From NCBI RefSeq assembly GCF_012396365.1, contig NZ_JAAXPG010000001.1, positions 1 through 64,000 on the forward strand: 64,000 nucleotides of DNA, read 5' to 3'. The position numbers were made by a program, and so were the translations under genes. This stretch comes from Nocardiopsis alborubida. Lineage in GTDB: Bacteria; Actinomycetota; Actinomycetes; Streptosporangiales; Streptosporangiaceae. Positions 7,230-14,795 of this stretch are shown piece after piece (positions within the stretch are counted from its first letter, which is position 1; each line of letters starts with the position of its first letter). Under the pieces are notes generated by a model that saw only the letters and a list, made by a program, of their open reading frames with translations, was not told where the DNA came from and searched no databases.

Positions 7230-7703
7230 TCACCCGATGTGGGTGGGGCCTCCGCTGAGGAACTGGTCCACGCGCATGCGCATGGACCGGTCCATCCGGT
7301 ACCCGGCCAACTCGGCCTTGGGCACCCAGACGACTTCCTTAGACTCGTCGCTCGGGGTCGGCTCACCCGCCAGCGGCCTGGCGGAGAAGACCAACGAGAA
7401 CTCCTGCCGGGCCTCGCCGTCGCTGGTGTAGTAGATGATGTGCCTCGGGTCGCTGTAGATGCCCACGACCCCGGTGATCTCGCACGTCACGCCGGTCTCT
7501 TCCAGCGTCTCGCGAACTGCGGCCTGGGGGGCGGACTCGCCCAGGTCCACCGCGCCCCCGGGCACGGCCCAGTTGTCGTTGTCGGTGCGGCGGATCATCA
7601 ACACTTCGTCGCGGTGGTTGACCACGAACACGTTCACGGACGGGACGAGGCTGTTCGCGGTCGGGGCCCCGGGGTCGTCGTAGTAGTCAATTCGCTTGCC
7701 CAT
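7230..7703 (-). CDS. Nudix hydrolase (possible Pif-like transfer immunity factor)
   Basis: 157 residues from the ATG at 7703. The Nudix box GX5EX7REUXEEXGU is complete at residues ~55-77 (GAVDLGESAPQAAVRETLEE then TGV). Nudix enzymes cleave nucleoside diphosphates linked to another moiety. In pSAM2, the immunity factor Pif carries a Nudix motif and blocks redundant transfer into cells that already hold the element; a Nudix gene in the same kind of element suggests a similar role, which is inference. Its 5' end overlaps the Clp-N gene by 17 bases, and both follow the HTH-DUF5919 gene, forming a three-gene minus-strand operon. Confidence 0.85.
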   Translation of the reverse strand: MGKRIDYYDDPGAPTANSLVPSVNVFVVNHRDEVLMIRRTDNDNWAVPGGAVDLGESAPQAAVRETLEETGVTCEITGVVGIYSDPRHIIYYTSDGEARQEFSLVFSARPLAGEPTPSDESKEVVWVPKAELAGYRMDRSMRMRVDQFLSGGPTHIG

Positions 7704-8163
7704 GAGCCTTCTCTCCGGTGTGGTTCTCGTGATCGTCCAGTGCTCGGTGTACCTGCTGAGTGACGGCCTCGGGAAGAACGCCGAGGCTGCGCAGTGTGCG
7801 GGCCGCTGAGTTGCGGTCATCACGGAGCAAGCCGAGTAGCAGGTGCTCCGTCCCGATGTAGCTGTGCTGCCGCTGGGTGGACGCTTCGAGGGCGTTCTCA
7901 AGGGTTGCCCTGGCGTCCGGGCTGAGGGGCGGCTTTCGGCGGAAGGACCACCGTCCCTCACCTACTGTCCTGACCACTTCGTTGAGAACCATGTCGTGGT
8001 CGATCTGAAGGGAACCCAGGACACGGGCGGCGATGCCCTCACCCTCATAGAGCAAACCGAGCAAGAGGTGTTCGGGGGCGACACGCTTGTGCCTGAGCAG
8101 CTTCGATTCCTCGATCGCCACACCCATCACGTACCGAGCCCGCTCGGTGAACAGCTCGAACAT
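7687..8163 (-). CDS. Clp N-terminal domain protein without ATPase domain
   Basis: 158 residues from the ATG at 8163, with AGGAG eight bases upstream (a GTG three codons earlier is possible). It contains the two repeats of the Clp N domain: FTERARYVMGVAIEESKLLR with APEHLLLGLLYEGEG, and LEASTQRQHSYIGTEHLLLGLL with AARTLRSLGV. In ClpA/ClpC this domain binds substrates and adaptors; the AAA+ part is absent, as in stand-alone ClpN or ClpS-like regulators. It might alter the host ClpC protease or bind element proteins. It is the middle gene of the minus-strand operon, 16 bases after HTH-DUF5919 copy 2 and overlapping the Nudix gene. Confidence 0.85.
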   Translation of the reverse strand: MFELFTERARYVMGVAIEESKLLRHKRVAPEHLLLGLLYEGEGIAARVLGSLQIDHDMVLNEVVRTVGEGRWSFRRKPPLSPDARATLENALEASTQRQHSYIGTEHLLLGLLRDDRNSAARTLRSLGVLPEAVTQQVHRALDDHENHTGEKAHGQAN

Positions 8164-8179
8164 GGTCGTCACTCCTGGG

Positions 8180-8917
8180 TCAGTCGAGCGGGGTCGCCTC
8201 GATCCAGACCTTCTCGTAGCTCTCCAGGTAGGTGCCGACCAGGGTCCCGCCCGGGATCTTGCGCAGGTGGAAGACGGGGGCCTCCGAGGCCATAGCGCCG
8301 TACACGTGCGTGTTCACGATCAACTGGTCGTCGGCGCGGTAGATCGAGTTGTACAGCGTCGTCCCGTGGAGACGGAACTCCACCCCCGGCACCTGGCGCA
8401 ACGACCGGTACAGCACGATGACGTTGCGGATCTTCGCGGCGAACAGCTCGTTCAAGCCCTCGTCCCGGCCGCGCTGGGCAACCGCCTCGCTGTCGGGGTC
8501 TCCCAGCAGGACGCGCACGCGGACCCCGGCCTTGGCCTTGTCCGCCAGCAGCTTGATCATGCTCGGGTCGTCGGCCAGGAAGAACCCGCTGAAGACCAGG
8601 ATTGAGATCTCCTGCTGCGCGCTCTCGAAGACGCGGCGCCACAGCTCGGTCGGCACGCTCCACCGGTGCGGGTAGATCTCCACGATCTCGCTCTGTGAGG
8701 CGGCCTGGCTCTGCTCGGGGGACAGGGCCTTGGGCCAGAGGTAGGTCTCCTCCACACCGAGGTAGGCCGCTGCCGCGAAGCGGTGACGGCGGTAGGGGGT
8801 GCGCCCCTGGGTGATCCAGCGCTCCACGCTCTTGGCGTCCACGCCGATCTCCTCGGCCAGATCGGCCGGGGTGGCCCCGCGCTGGAGCAGCGCGGCTCGC
8901 AACCTCTCGTTCGGCAT
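8180..8917 (-). CDS. HTH-DUF5919 (PLD-like fold) protein, copy 2
   Basis: 245 residues, a paralogue of 4514-5260. The order is the same: HTH (LAEEIGVDAKSVERWITQGR), linker with LWPKALS, then YPHRWSVPTELWRRVFESAQ, ISILVFSGFFLADD, RVLLGDPDSEAVAQRG, and HGTTLYNSIYRADDQLIVNT followed by HVYG. As in copy 1, the canonical HxKx4D of phospholipase D is not seen. It is the first gene of an operon with Clp-N and Nudix and lies divergent from pra. GC is high throughout, unlike copy 1. It may regulate the operon and its own promoter through the ACGTCC repeats at 8966-8983. Confidence 0.85.
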   Translation of the reverse strand: MPNERLRAALLQRGATPADLAEEIGVDAKSVERWITQGRTPYRRHRFAAAAYLGVEETYLWPKALSPEQSQAASQSEIVEIYPHRWSVPTELWRRVFESAQQEISILVFSGFFLADDPSMIKLLADKAKAGVRVRVLLGDPDSEAVAQRGRDEGLNELFAAKIRNVIVLYRSLRQVPGVEFRLHGTTLYNSIYRADDQLIVNTHVYGAMASEAPVFHLRKIPGGTLVGTYLESYEKVWIEATPLD

Positions 8918-8965
8918 GTACCTCGGGGGTTCGCTGGATGTCTGGGGACGCGCTCACATTATCGA

Positions 8966-8983
8966 GACGTCCTGAACACGTCC
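8966..8983. promoter_or_regulatory. ACGTCC direct repeats upstream of HTH-DUF5919 copy 2
   Basis: GACGTCC (8966-8972) and CACGTCC (8977-8983) are spaced by about one helical turn, 49 bases before the start at 8917. The same hexamer pair precedes copy 1 (5303-5318). Confidence 0.45.
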
Positions 8984-9104
8984 AGCCATGTAGTGATCCC
9001 GTCCTGCTCCTGCCAGGGATGGTGGAACCCTCGCCGACACCCGAGAGCAGCGGCGGACACAAGAACGACGAACAGGAGCGTGCGGCTACCGCTGGTCGCT
9101 AGCT

Positions 9105-9129
9105 TCGATACATGCTATACATGTATCGA
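9105..9129. promoter_or_regulatory. Perfect 10-5-10 palindrome upstream of pra
   Basis: TCGATACATG (9105-9114) and CATGTATCGA (9120-9129) are exact inverse complements around CTATA. It lies 76 bases before the Pra start and 188 before the divergent HTH-DUF5919 gene. It is the most likely main operator controlling replication and transfer of the element. Confidence 0.65.
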
Positions 9130-9205
9130 TTCTCGGCTGAGGCGATCGCTTGTCGGTCGTGCCGAGGGTCGTGAACAGGACGAACAACGAGAAGAGGACT
9201 GCCCT

Positions 9206-9610
9206 ATGGCTATTCAGGGTGCGTTGCCGGTGGCGTTCGGGACGGTGTTCCCGCACGGTGCGTTCGCGTTGGGGGTGGAGGCGATCACCGACTTCGAGAC
9301 CAAGCGGCCTCAGCTCGACAAGGACAGCGGGTTGCCGTTGTGGGCGGTGGACGTGATCGACGCCGACCCCGAAGCGCGGGGCAAGGCCAAGTCGGTCAAG
9401 GTCAAGGTCGCCGCCGAGGTGTGCCCGACTCTGCCGGACGAGGTCCCGGGGCTGCCGTTCCGGCCGATCGAGTTCGAGGCGATGGCGGTCATGCCCTACG
9501 TGGACGACTCCGGCCGTCGTCCCCGGGTGGCGTACTCGCTGCGCGCCCGTGGCGTGAAGGCTCCTGGTGCTGGTGGTCGCCGTGCCCCGGCTGCGAAGGA
9601 TGCCGCCTGA
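9206..9610 (+). CDS. Pra-like plasmid replication, integration and excision activator
   Basis: 134 residues from the ATG at 9206. The opening MAIQGALPVAFGTVFPHGAF and the later LWAVDVIDADPEARGKAKSV, LPGDEVPGLPFRPIEFE-type segment and C-terminal Ala/Arg tail are those of the AICE family annotated as replication, integration and excision activator, named after Pra of pSAM2. In pSAM2, Pra drives expression of repSA-xis-int and is repressed by KorSA. There is no HTH or membrane segment. It starts the rightward backbone operon, preceded by a strong palindrome and by the divergent HTH-DUF5919 operon. Confidence 0.8.
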   Translation: MAIQGALPVAFGTVFPHGAFALGVEAITDFETKRPQLDKDSGLPLWAVDVIDADPEARGKAKSVKVKVAAEVCPTLPDEVPGLPFRPIEFEAMAVMPYVDDSGRRPRVAYSLRARGVKAPGAGGRRAPAAKDAA

Positions 9611-9704
9611 CCCCCATGTAAGCGGGGCGGCCTGGTGCTGGAACACCTCGGCCGCCCCTGAATCCCTCCTGCGACTGCGAAATCTCAGAAGAGGTGTCTT
9701 CAGT

Positions 9705-9959
9705 ATGTCCGATTACCCCCGTGACCTGTCCGGGCACAGCGGCCCGGAACTGGTCCGTCTGCTGCTGGACGCGACCAACCCCCCGCCCACCACCGACACC
9801 GAGCGCGCGGAGTTCTTCGACTTCAAGGCCCGGGTGTTCGCCACCCTCGCCGACCGGGAGGAGAACCCCACCGCCGCGACCTTCGCCGCCCGCGCCCGCT
9901 CCGACCGTGACCGGCTCCTGGCCCAGATCGAGAAGCAGAAGCGGGGTGGCCAGCGATGA
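9705..9959 (+). CDS. Small conserved AICE protein
   Basis: 84 residues from the ATG at 9705. Acidic N-terminus (MSDYPRDLSGHSGPELVRLL) followed by a helical, charged C-terminal half (FFDFKARVFATLADREEN, ARARSDRDRLLAQIEKQ) that may form a short coiled coil. No enzymatic motif. Its stop overlaps the start of the translocase gene (ATGATG at 9956), so it is translationally coupled to TraSA and is likely a partner in transfer. Confidence 0.7.
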   Translation: MSDYPRDLSGHSGPELVRLLLDATNPPPTTDTERAEFFDFKARVFATLADREENPTAATFAARARSDRDRLLAQIEKQKRGGQR

Positions 9960-11386
9960 TGCGCCAACCCAGGATCGGTTCCGCTCAGTCCTCCCCGACC
10001 CTGCCCACTCCGGCCCAGGGGGTGCGGTGGACGACGCCGATCGTGGAAACCCCCGGGATTGTCGTGCTGGCGTCCTGGATCTGGCGACTGGTCCGCTTCC
10101 TTCTCACGCTGCCGTTCCGGTTCCCGGTCATGGTCGCCTGCCTGGCCGCGTCGGCGGGGGCCTGGTGGTGGCTGGACTGGCCCGGCCTCGTCTGCCTGTG
10201 GGGCGCGGCTGCCGTGGTGTCCCTCATCTGGTGGCGGACCTGGCCCGACTCCTACCGCACCTGCGTCACCCTGCGTCTGCTGGCCTGGTGGCGGCACCTG
10301 TTCGTGTACAAGAGGCACTGGCAGCCGGTGTTGGTGATCTCGGGGCTGGCCGAGTCCTACCAGGAACGCCGCTACCTGCCCCGTATCCGCCGGGTCCGGT
10401 GCAACTCCTGGGCCGACTACGTCCGCGTCTCCCTGGTCGCCGGAACCTCCCCGGCCGACTTCGAACACCGCGTCACCGAGCTGGCGCACGGCTTCGCCGC
10501 ACCCTCCTGCCGCGTGGTCGTCAACGGCCCGCGTGACATCACCTTGGAGTTCCCCCGCCACGACACCTTGGCCGAGGCGATCGACGCCTTCCCGATGACC
10601 CACCACGTGGACCTCGACGCCCTTCCCGTGGGACGACGCGAAGACGGCTCACCCTGGTTGCTGCGGTTGCACGGAACCCACGTGCTCGTGGTCGGGGTGA
10701 CCGGGGCCGGCAAGGGATCGGTGATCTGGTCCACCATCCGCGCCATGCTCCCCGCCCTGGCCGATGGCACCGCGCAGGTGTGGGCGATCGACCCCAAGCG
10801 CATGGAGCTGGCCTACGGCCGCGACCTGTTCGCGCACTACGCCGACACCGGCGAATCCGCGGTGGCACTGCTGGAAAAGGCGGTGGCCTTGATGCAGGAA
10901 CGCGCCGAACGCTACGCGGGCAAACAGCGCTCCCACGTCCCGACCACCGATGACCCGTTCGTGGTCGTGCTGCTCGATGAGGTGGCGTTCCTGACCGCCT
11001 ACCACCCTGACCGGGACGTGCGCCGCCGCGCGGAGAACGCGATAGCCACGCTGACCTCGCAGGGGCGCTCGGTCGGCTTCGCGGTCCTGGCGGCGTTGCA
11101 GGACCCGCGCAAGGAAGTCATGAACCTGCGCAACCTCTTCCCGGACAAGGTCGCCCTGCGGCTGGACGAGGCATCCCAGGTGGACATGGTCCTCGGCGAG
11201 GGAGCGCGCGAACGGGGCGCGGAAGCCCACCTGATCGACCCCGCCCTTCCCGGTGTGGCCTACGTCCGTCTGGAAGGCTCCCCGGCCCCAGTGCGGGTGC
11301 GGGCCGCCTACGTCTCCGACACCGACATCACCGCCATGGCCGAGGGTTACGGGGCGGGTTCGTCTTCGGGTTCGGAGGTGGCCTGA
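9956..11386 (+). CDS. FtsK/SpoIIIE-type DNA translocase, TraSA-like
   Basis: 476 residues. Two or three membrane segments lie at ~40-90 (VVLASWIWRLVRFLLTLPF, VMVACLAASAGAWWWL, CLWGAAAVVSLIWW). The motor domain has Walker A GVTGAGKGS at ~247-255, a WAIDPKRMEL stretch, Walker B VVVLLDEVAFL at ~337-347 and TSQGRSVGFAV. This matches the hexameric pumps that move double-stranded DNA through the hyphal or mating membrane in actinomycete conjugation, one protein being sufficient for transfer. The C-terminus ends in a short Gly/Ser tail. Expressed from the pra operon; the last 40 bases are overlapped by an antisense small membrane gene. Confidence 0.92.
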   Translation: MMRQPRIGSAQSSPTLPTPAQGVRWTTPIVETPGIVVLASWIWRLVRFLLTLPFRFPVMVACLAASAGAWWWLDWPGLVCLWGAAAVVSLIWWRTWPDSYRTCVTLRLLAWWRHLFVYKRHWQPVLVISGLAESYQERRYLPRIRRVRCNSWADYVRVSLVAGTSPADFEHRVTELAHGFAAPSCRVVVNGPRDITLEFPRHDTLAEAIDAFPMTHHVDLDALPVGRREDGSPWLLRLHGTHVLVVGVTGAGKGSVIWSTIRAMLPALADGTAQVWAIDPKRMELAYGRDLFAHYADTGESAVALLEKAVALMQERAERYAGKQRSHVPTTDDPFVVVLLDEVAFLTAYHPDRDVRRRAENAIATLTSQGRSVGFAVLAALQDPRKEVMNLRNLFPDKVALRLDEASQVDMVLGEGARERGAEAHLIDPALPGVAYVRLEGSPAPVRVRAAYVSDTDITAMAEGYGAGSSSGSEVA

Positions 11387-11604
11387 TGATCGTGCTCTTC
11401 GCTGTGGCGGCGTCGGTACTTCCCGATGATGAAGGGCAGCGCCACGGCGCTCAGGATGCCGCCCGACCACGAGGCCGCTCCCACGCCTTCCCAACCCTGG
11501 TGGTGGCTCAGGCTCACAGCGATGTCTGCGACCAACCACGCCAGGGCGAGAACACACAGGGCCGCGCCTACTGGAAGGGGAAGTTCCTGGGGGTTCCGGG
11601 CCAT
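11347..11604 (-). CDS. Putative small two-TM membrane protein, antisense in the AICE backbone
   Basis: 85 residues on the minus strand, with AGGAG eight bases before the ATG at 11604. Two hydrophobic helices are evident, at ~10-32 (PVGAALCVLALAWLVADIAV) and ~48-62 (GGILSAVALPFIIG), then a basic KYRRRH stop-transfer and an acidic His/Glu tail. The plus strand of this stretch has only a poorly folded-looking open frame. Small membrane proteins (Spd type) are usual between the translocase and replication genes of AICEs, but normally co-directional; here it opposes both. A role in plasmid spread is a guess. Confidence 0.55.
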   Translation of the reverse strand: MARNPQELPLPVGAALCVLALAWLVADIAVSLSHHQGWEGVGAASWSGGILSAVALPFIIGKYRRRHSEEHDHQATSEPEDEPAP

Positions 11605-11639
11605 GGGGAATGCTCCTACCTGCGTCTGGGGGTGGGCTG

Positions 11640-13325
11640 ATGCCGACGCCTACCGGTAAGTCCACCCGGGCCGAACGCCTCGCGCAACCGCTCGCGCGTG
11701 AGGTGGCCGAACAGGTCGCCGCCGACCACGGCGTGTGCATCCGCCCGGTGTCCCTTCGACGCACGAACCTCGCCACCGGTGCCACCGAGGTCATCGACGT
11801 TCCGTGCGGGTCCACCCTGGAGTCCCGGTGTCCGGCCTGTGCCAAGAGGAAGCGCAGCCTTCGCCGCTCCCAGTGTGAGGAGGGCTGGCACCTGGCCGCC
11901 GAACCCGTGGTGGAACCCGACCCGCCCACCGAACAGCAACGGGCCTGGGTGGAACAGCGCGCGATGGTCACCGCCGAACGGGACCGCCTTACCGCCACGG
12001 GATCGTCCTCGGATGAGGAACTGTCCGCGCTGGATGCGGCGATCGCGGACCTGGACGAGGAGATCACCGCCTCCGGCCTGCGAGGCTCTGTCACCCGCTC
12101 CGTAGACTCCTCGGGCTCGTCGGGGTCGCGTCGGGTGCGCTCGACCAAACGCCGTCAGGACGTGCCCGACCTGCCCAAGCGAACCATGACCCGCAAGACC
12201 GTGGGGCGGGCCTTCACCGACCCCAACACGGGCAAGGTGTTTCGACCCTCGCTGTTCATCACCCTGACGTTGGACTCCTACGGTCGGGTGCGCTCGGACG
12301 GAACCCCGGTCGATCCCTCAACGTACGACTACCGCCGTGCGGCTCGGGACACGCTCCATTTCTCCAAGCTCATCGACCGGTTCGTGCAGAACCTTCGCCG
12401 CGTGGCGGGGTTCGATGTCCAGTACTTCGCGGCCGTGGAACCCCAACGCCGCCTGGCCCCGCATCTGCACATGGCCACACGCGGCACCATTCCCCGGGCG
12501 GAGCTGCGCCAGATCGCCGCCGCGACCTACCACCAGGTGTGGTGGCCTGCCGCCGACACGGTCCGTTTCGATGGCGATCACCTGCCCGTGTGGGACGAGG
12601 ACAACAACACCTACCTCGATCCCACCACCGGGGAAGTCCTGCCCACCTGGGATGAGGCGCTGGATGCTCTGGACGAGGAACCGGACGCGGAGCCTCATCA
12701 CGTGGTGCGGTTCGGCCGACAGGTCGACGCCAAAGGGGTCGTGGCCGGGTCCGAGGACGCCGCCCGATGTGTGCGCTACCTGGCCAAGTACCTGACCAAG
12801 GACATCGCGGACTGTCACCAGGTGGAGACCACCCGGCAGGAACAGCACGTGGACCGGCTGTTGGAAGCGCTGCGCTTCGAGCCGTGCTCGCCCCGGTGCT
12901 CGAACTGGCTGCGCTACGGCATCCAACCCGACGACGCGAAAGCGGGGATGCGCCCCGGGTTCTGCCGGTCCAAGGCTCATCGTCGCGAACACCTGGGCTA
13001 CGCGGGCCGCCGCGTCCTGGTCTCGCGCAAGTGGTCCGGCAAGACCCTCGCTGACCACAAGGCGGACCGCTTGGCCTGGGTCCTCAATGCCCTCGGCGTC
13101 GATCCGACCAACGGGGACCAGGGCGAGGAGGACAACCCGCGTCCCCCGGTGCTGTCCTCGGTCGCCTCGGGCTCCTTCGCATGGGAACTGGCCCGACCCA
13201 CTGACCCCGACGTTGCCCCTCGGGAGCAACGCCTTCTCCGCGCGGTGGGCGAAGCACTCAAACGCCGCGCACAGCTCGACGCCGCTCGAACCCCCGTCCC
13301 CTCGGCAACGGAAAGGGCTGCCTGA
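11640..13325 (+). CDS. RepSA-like rolling-circle replication initiator
   Basis: 561 residues from the ATG at 11640 (an ATG 30 bases upstream is possible). A cysteine-rich N-terminal segment (CGSTLESRCPACAKRKRSLR) precedes the HUH endonuclease core: motif 1 FITLTLDSYG at ~205, motif 2 PHLHMATRG at ~273 with the His-x-His metal ligands, and motif 3 RYLAKYLTKD at ~379 containing the nicking tyrosine. The C-terminal part has SPRCSNWLRYG and CRSKAH. Such proteins nick the double-strand origin and start rolling-circle replication of the excised element. Overlaps xis by one base and is part of rep-xis-int. Confidence 0.92.
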   Translation: MPTPTGKSTRAERLAQPLAREVAEQVAADHGVCIRPVSLRRTNLATGATEVIDVPCGSTLESRCPACAKRKRSLRRSQCEEGWHLAAEPVVEPDPPTEQQRAWVEQRAMVTAERDRLTATGSSSDEELSALDAAIADLDEEITASGLRGSVTRSVDSSGSSGSRRVRSTKRRQDVPDLPKRTMTRKTVGRAFTDPNTGKVFRPSLFITLTLDSYGRVRSDGTPVDPSTYDYRRAARDTLHFSKLIDRFVQNLRRVAGFDVQYFAAVEPQRRLAPHLHMATRGTIPRAELRQIAAATYHQVWWPAADTVRFDGDHLPVWDEDNNTYLDPTTGEVLPTWDEALDALDEEPDAEPHHVVRFGRQVDAKGVVAGSEDAARCVRYLAKYLTKDIADCHQVETTRQEQHVDRLLEALRFEPCSPRCSNWLRYGIQPDDAKAGMRPGFCRSKAHRREHLGYAGRRVLVSRKWSGKTLADHKADRLAWVLNALGVDPTNGDQGEEDNPRPPVLSSVASGSFAWELARPTDPDVAPREQRLLRAVGEALKRRAQLDAARTPVPSATERAA

Positions 13326-13549
13326 TGACCAGCAAGAAGACCCGTCCGACCGGCCGTCTCCTGACCGTCGCGCAGGCGGCCGAACGCCTCAACACCTCCG
13401 AGCGCTACCCCCGCCGCCTGATCGAGGAGCGGCGCATCACCTTCGTCAGGGTCGGTCGCCACGTGCGCATCCCGGAATCGGCGCTGGACGACTTCATCAC
13501 CGCCGGTGTCGTGGAGCCGCTGAGGTCGCACACGAGGAGGGCCGCGTAG
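13325..13549 (+). CDS. xis: Excisionase (MerR-like HTH)
   Basis: 74 residues. A compact winged helix typical of AICE Xis: LLTVAQAAERLNTSERYPRR then LIEERRITFVRVGRHVRIPE and SALDDFITAG. Xis bends attachment-site DNA and directs integrase to excise. It begins in the rep stop (TGATG) and its stop TAG overlaps the integrase GTG at 13549, so rep, xis and int are made from one coupled message, as in pSAM2. Confidence 0.88.
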   Translation: MTSKKTRPTGRLLTVAQAAERLNTSERYPRRLIEERRITFVRVGRHVRIPESALDDFITAGVVEPLRSHTRRAA

Positions 13550-14712
13550 TGGCCGCGAAGAAGCGCCGGTTCGGCCGTATCCGCAGGCTCGCCTCCGGGC
13601 GCTACCAGGTCCGCTATCCGGGACCGGACGGGATCGACCACCCCGCCCCGCACACCTTCGCGACGAAGAAGGAGGCGGACCGCTGGTTGGCCCTGCGGGA
13701 GGCCGAGATCAACCGTGACGGCTGGTGGGACCCCAACGCGGGCGAAGACCTCTTCTCCGAGTACGCGGCGGAGTGGGTGGACAACCGCGAACTCACCCCC
13801 AAGAGCCGCCGGACCTATGAGGACCTGCTCCGCCTCCACCTCAACCCCACGTTCGGCAACATGGGCCTGAAGGACATCCAGGAGGCCGACATTCGCAAGT
13901 GGCGGGCGGCCAAGCGCAGGAAGGCCCGGGGGAGGGGGCAGGTCCCCAAGGCGTACCGGCTCATGCGGGCCGTGCTCAACACCGCCGTCAAGGACAAGCT
14001 GATCCGGGAGAACCCCTGCCAGATCGACGGCGCGGGCCAGGAGGACAGCGAGGAACGCCCGGTGCTGTCGGTGTCCCAGGTCTTCGAGCTGGCCGAGGCG
14101 ATCAACCCCCGGTACCGGGCGCTGGTGCTGCTGGCGACGTTCGGCAGTCTGCGATGGGGCGAACTGGCGGGCCTGCGCCGCCGACACCTCGACCTGGACA
14201 GACGGACCGTGACCGTGCGGGAGACCGTCTACGACATCGGGACCCTGGAGAAGGGCAAACCCAAGTCCCGGGCGGGCGCCCGTACGGTGCGCCTCCCGTC
14301 GCTGATCCTCCCGGACCTGCGCTGCCACCTGGACGAGTACTCGGCTCCGGGGCCGAACGGGTTCGTGTTCGTCGGGGTGCGCGGCAACCAGCTCCGCCGG
14401 AGCAACTTCACGAAGTACTGGGCCGACGCCTGCGCGGCCGTGGGCCTGGAGGACGTCCACCTCCACGACCTTCGGCACACCGGCAACACCTACGCGGCCG
14501 AGGCCGGGGCGTCCCTGAGGGAGCTGATGAACCGGATGGGGCACTCCAGTCCCCGGGCGGCGATGGTCTACCTCCACGCGCGCGACGAACGCGCTCAGGA
14601 GTTGGCGGACCGACTGGGGGAGAGGGCCGCCGAGGAGCTGCGCCGGACCCGTGCGGGCGACGGTGAGGGCTCACTCTCTGCGGGAGCTCCGGTCCGAGCA
14701 TCGGGCACGTAA
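13549..14712 (+). CDS. int: Tyrosine site-specific integrase
   Basis: 387 residues from the GTG at 13549, chosen because it overlaps the xis stop and because upstream codons in this frame cover rep and xis. An N-terminal arm-binding segment (RRLASGRYQVRYPGPDG, FATKKEADRWLALREAEI) and a SAM-like core (YAAEWVDNRELTPKSRRTYE) precede the catalytic domain. Catalytic residues: Arg in GSLRWGELAGL (~203), His-x-x-Arg in HLHDLRHTGNT (~305-308), His in MGHSSPRAA and the nucleophile Tyr in MVYLHAR (~342). It ends 83 bp from tRNA-Gly, the usual arrangement for integrases using tRNA 3' ends. Confidence 0.95.
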   Translation: MAAKKRRFGRIRRLASGRYQVRYPGPDGIDHPAPHTFATKKEADRWLALREAEINRDGWWDPNAGEDLFSEYAAEWVDNRELTPKSRRTYEDLLRLHLNPTFGNMGLKDIQEADIRKWRAAKRRKARGRGQVPKAYRLMRAVLNTAVKDKLIRENPCQIDGAGQEDSEERPVLSVSQVFELAEAINPRYRALVLLATFGSLRWGELAGLRRRHLDLDRRTVTVRETVYDIGTLEKGKPKSRAGARTVRLPSLILPDLRCHLDEYSAPGPNGFVFVGVRGNQLRRSNFTKYWADACAAVGLEDVHLHDLRHTGNTYAAEAGASLRELMNRMGHSSPRAAMVYLHARDERAQELADRLGERAAEELRRTRAGDGEGSLSAGAPVRASGT

Positions 14713-14720
14713 CGGGCACG
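14701..14720. repeat. Putative integrase arm-type site, right
   Basis: TCGGGCACGTAACGGGCACG overlaps the end of int and matches 18 of 20 bases of the block at 2667-2686. Direct CGGGCACG pairs at both element ends fit Int arm sites. Confidence 0.5.
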
Positions 14721-14750
14721 CGGCCCGTACGGACCCCCAGAAACGCGTTA

Positions 14751-14785
14751 GGCCAGGTGTTCGGTTTTCACCGATCTACCTGGCC
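14751..14785. terminator. Hairpin downstream of tRNA-Gly, carried by the element
   Basis: GGCCAGGTGTTCGG and CCGATCTACCTGGCC pair imperfectly; a close copy lies at 2476-2510. After integration this one follows the tRNA 3' end. It may also end int transcription. No U-run. Confidence 0.45.
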
Positions 14786-14795
14786 TTGCGCTGCG

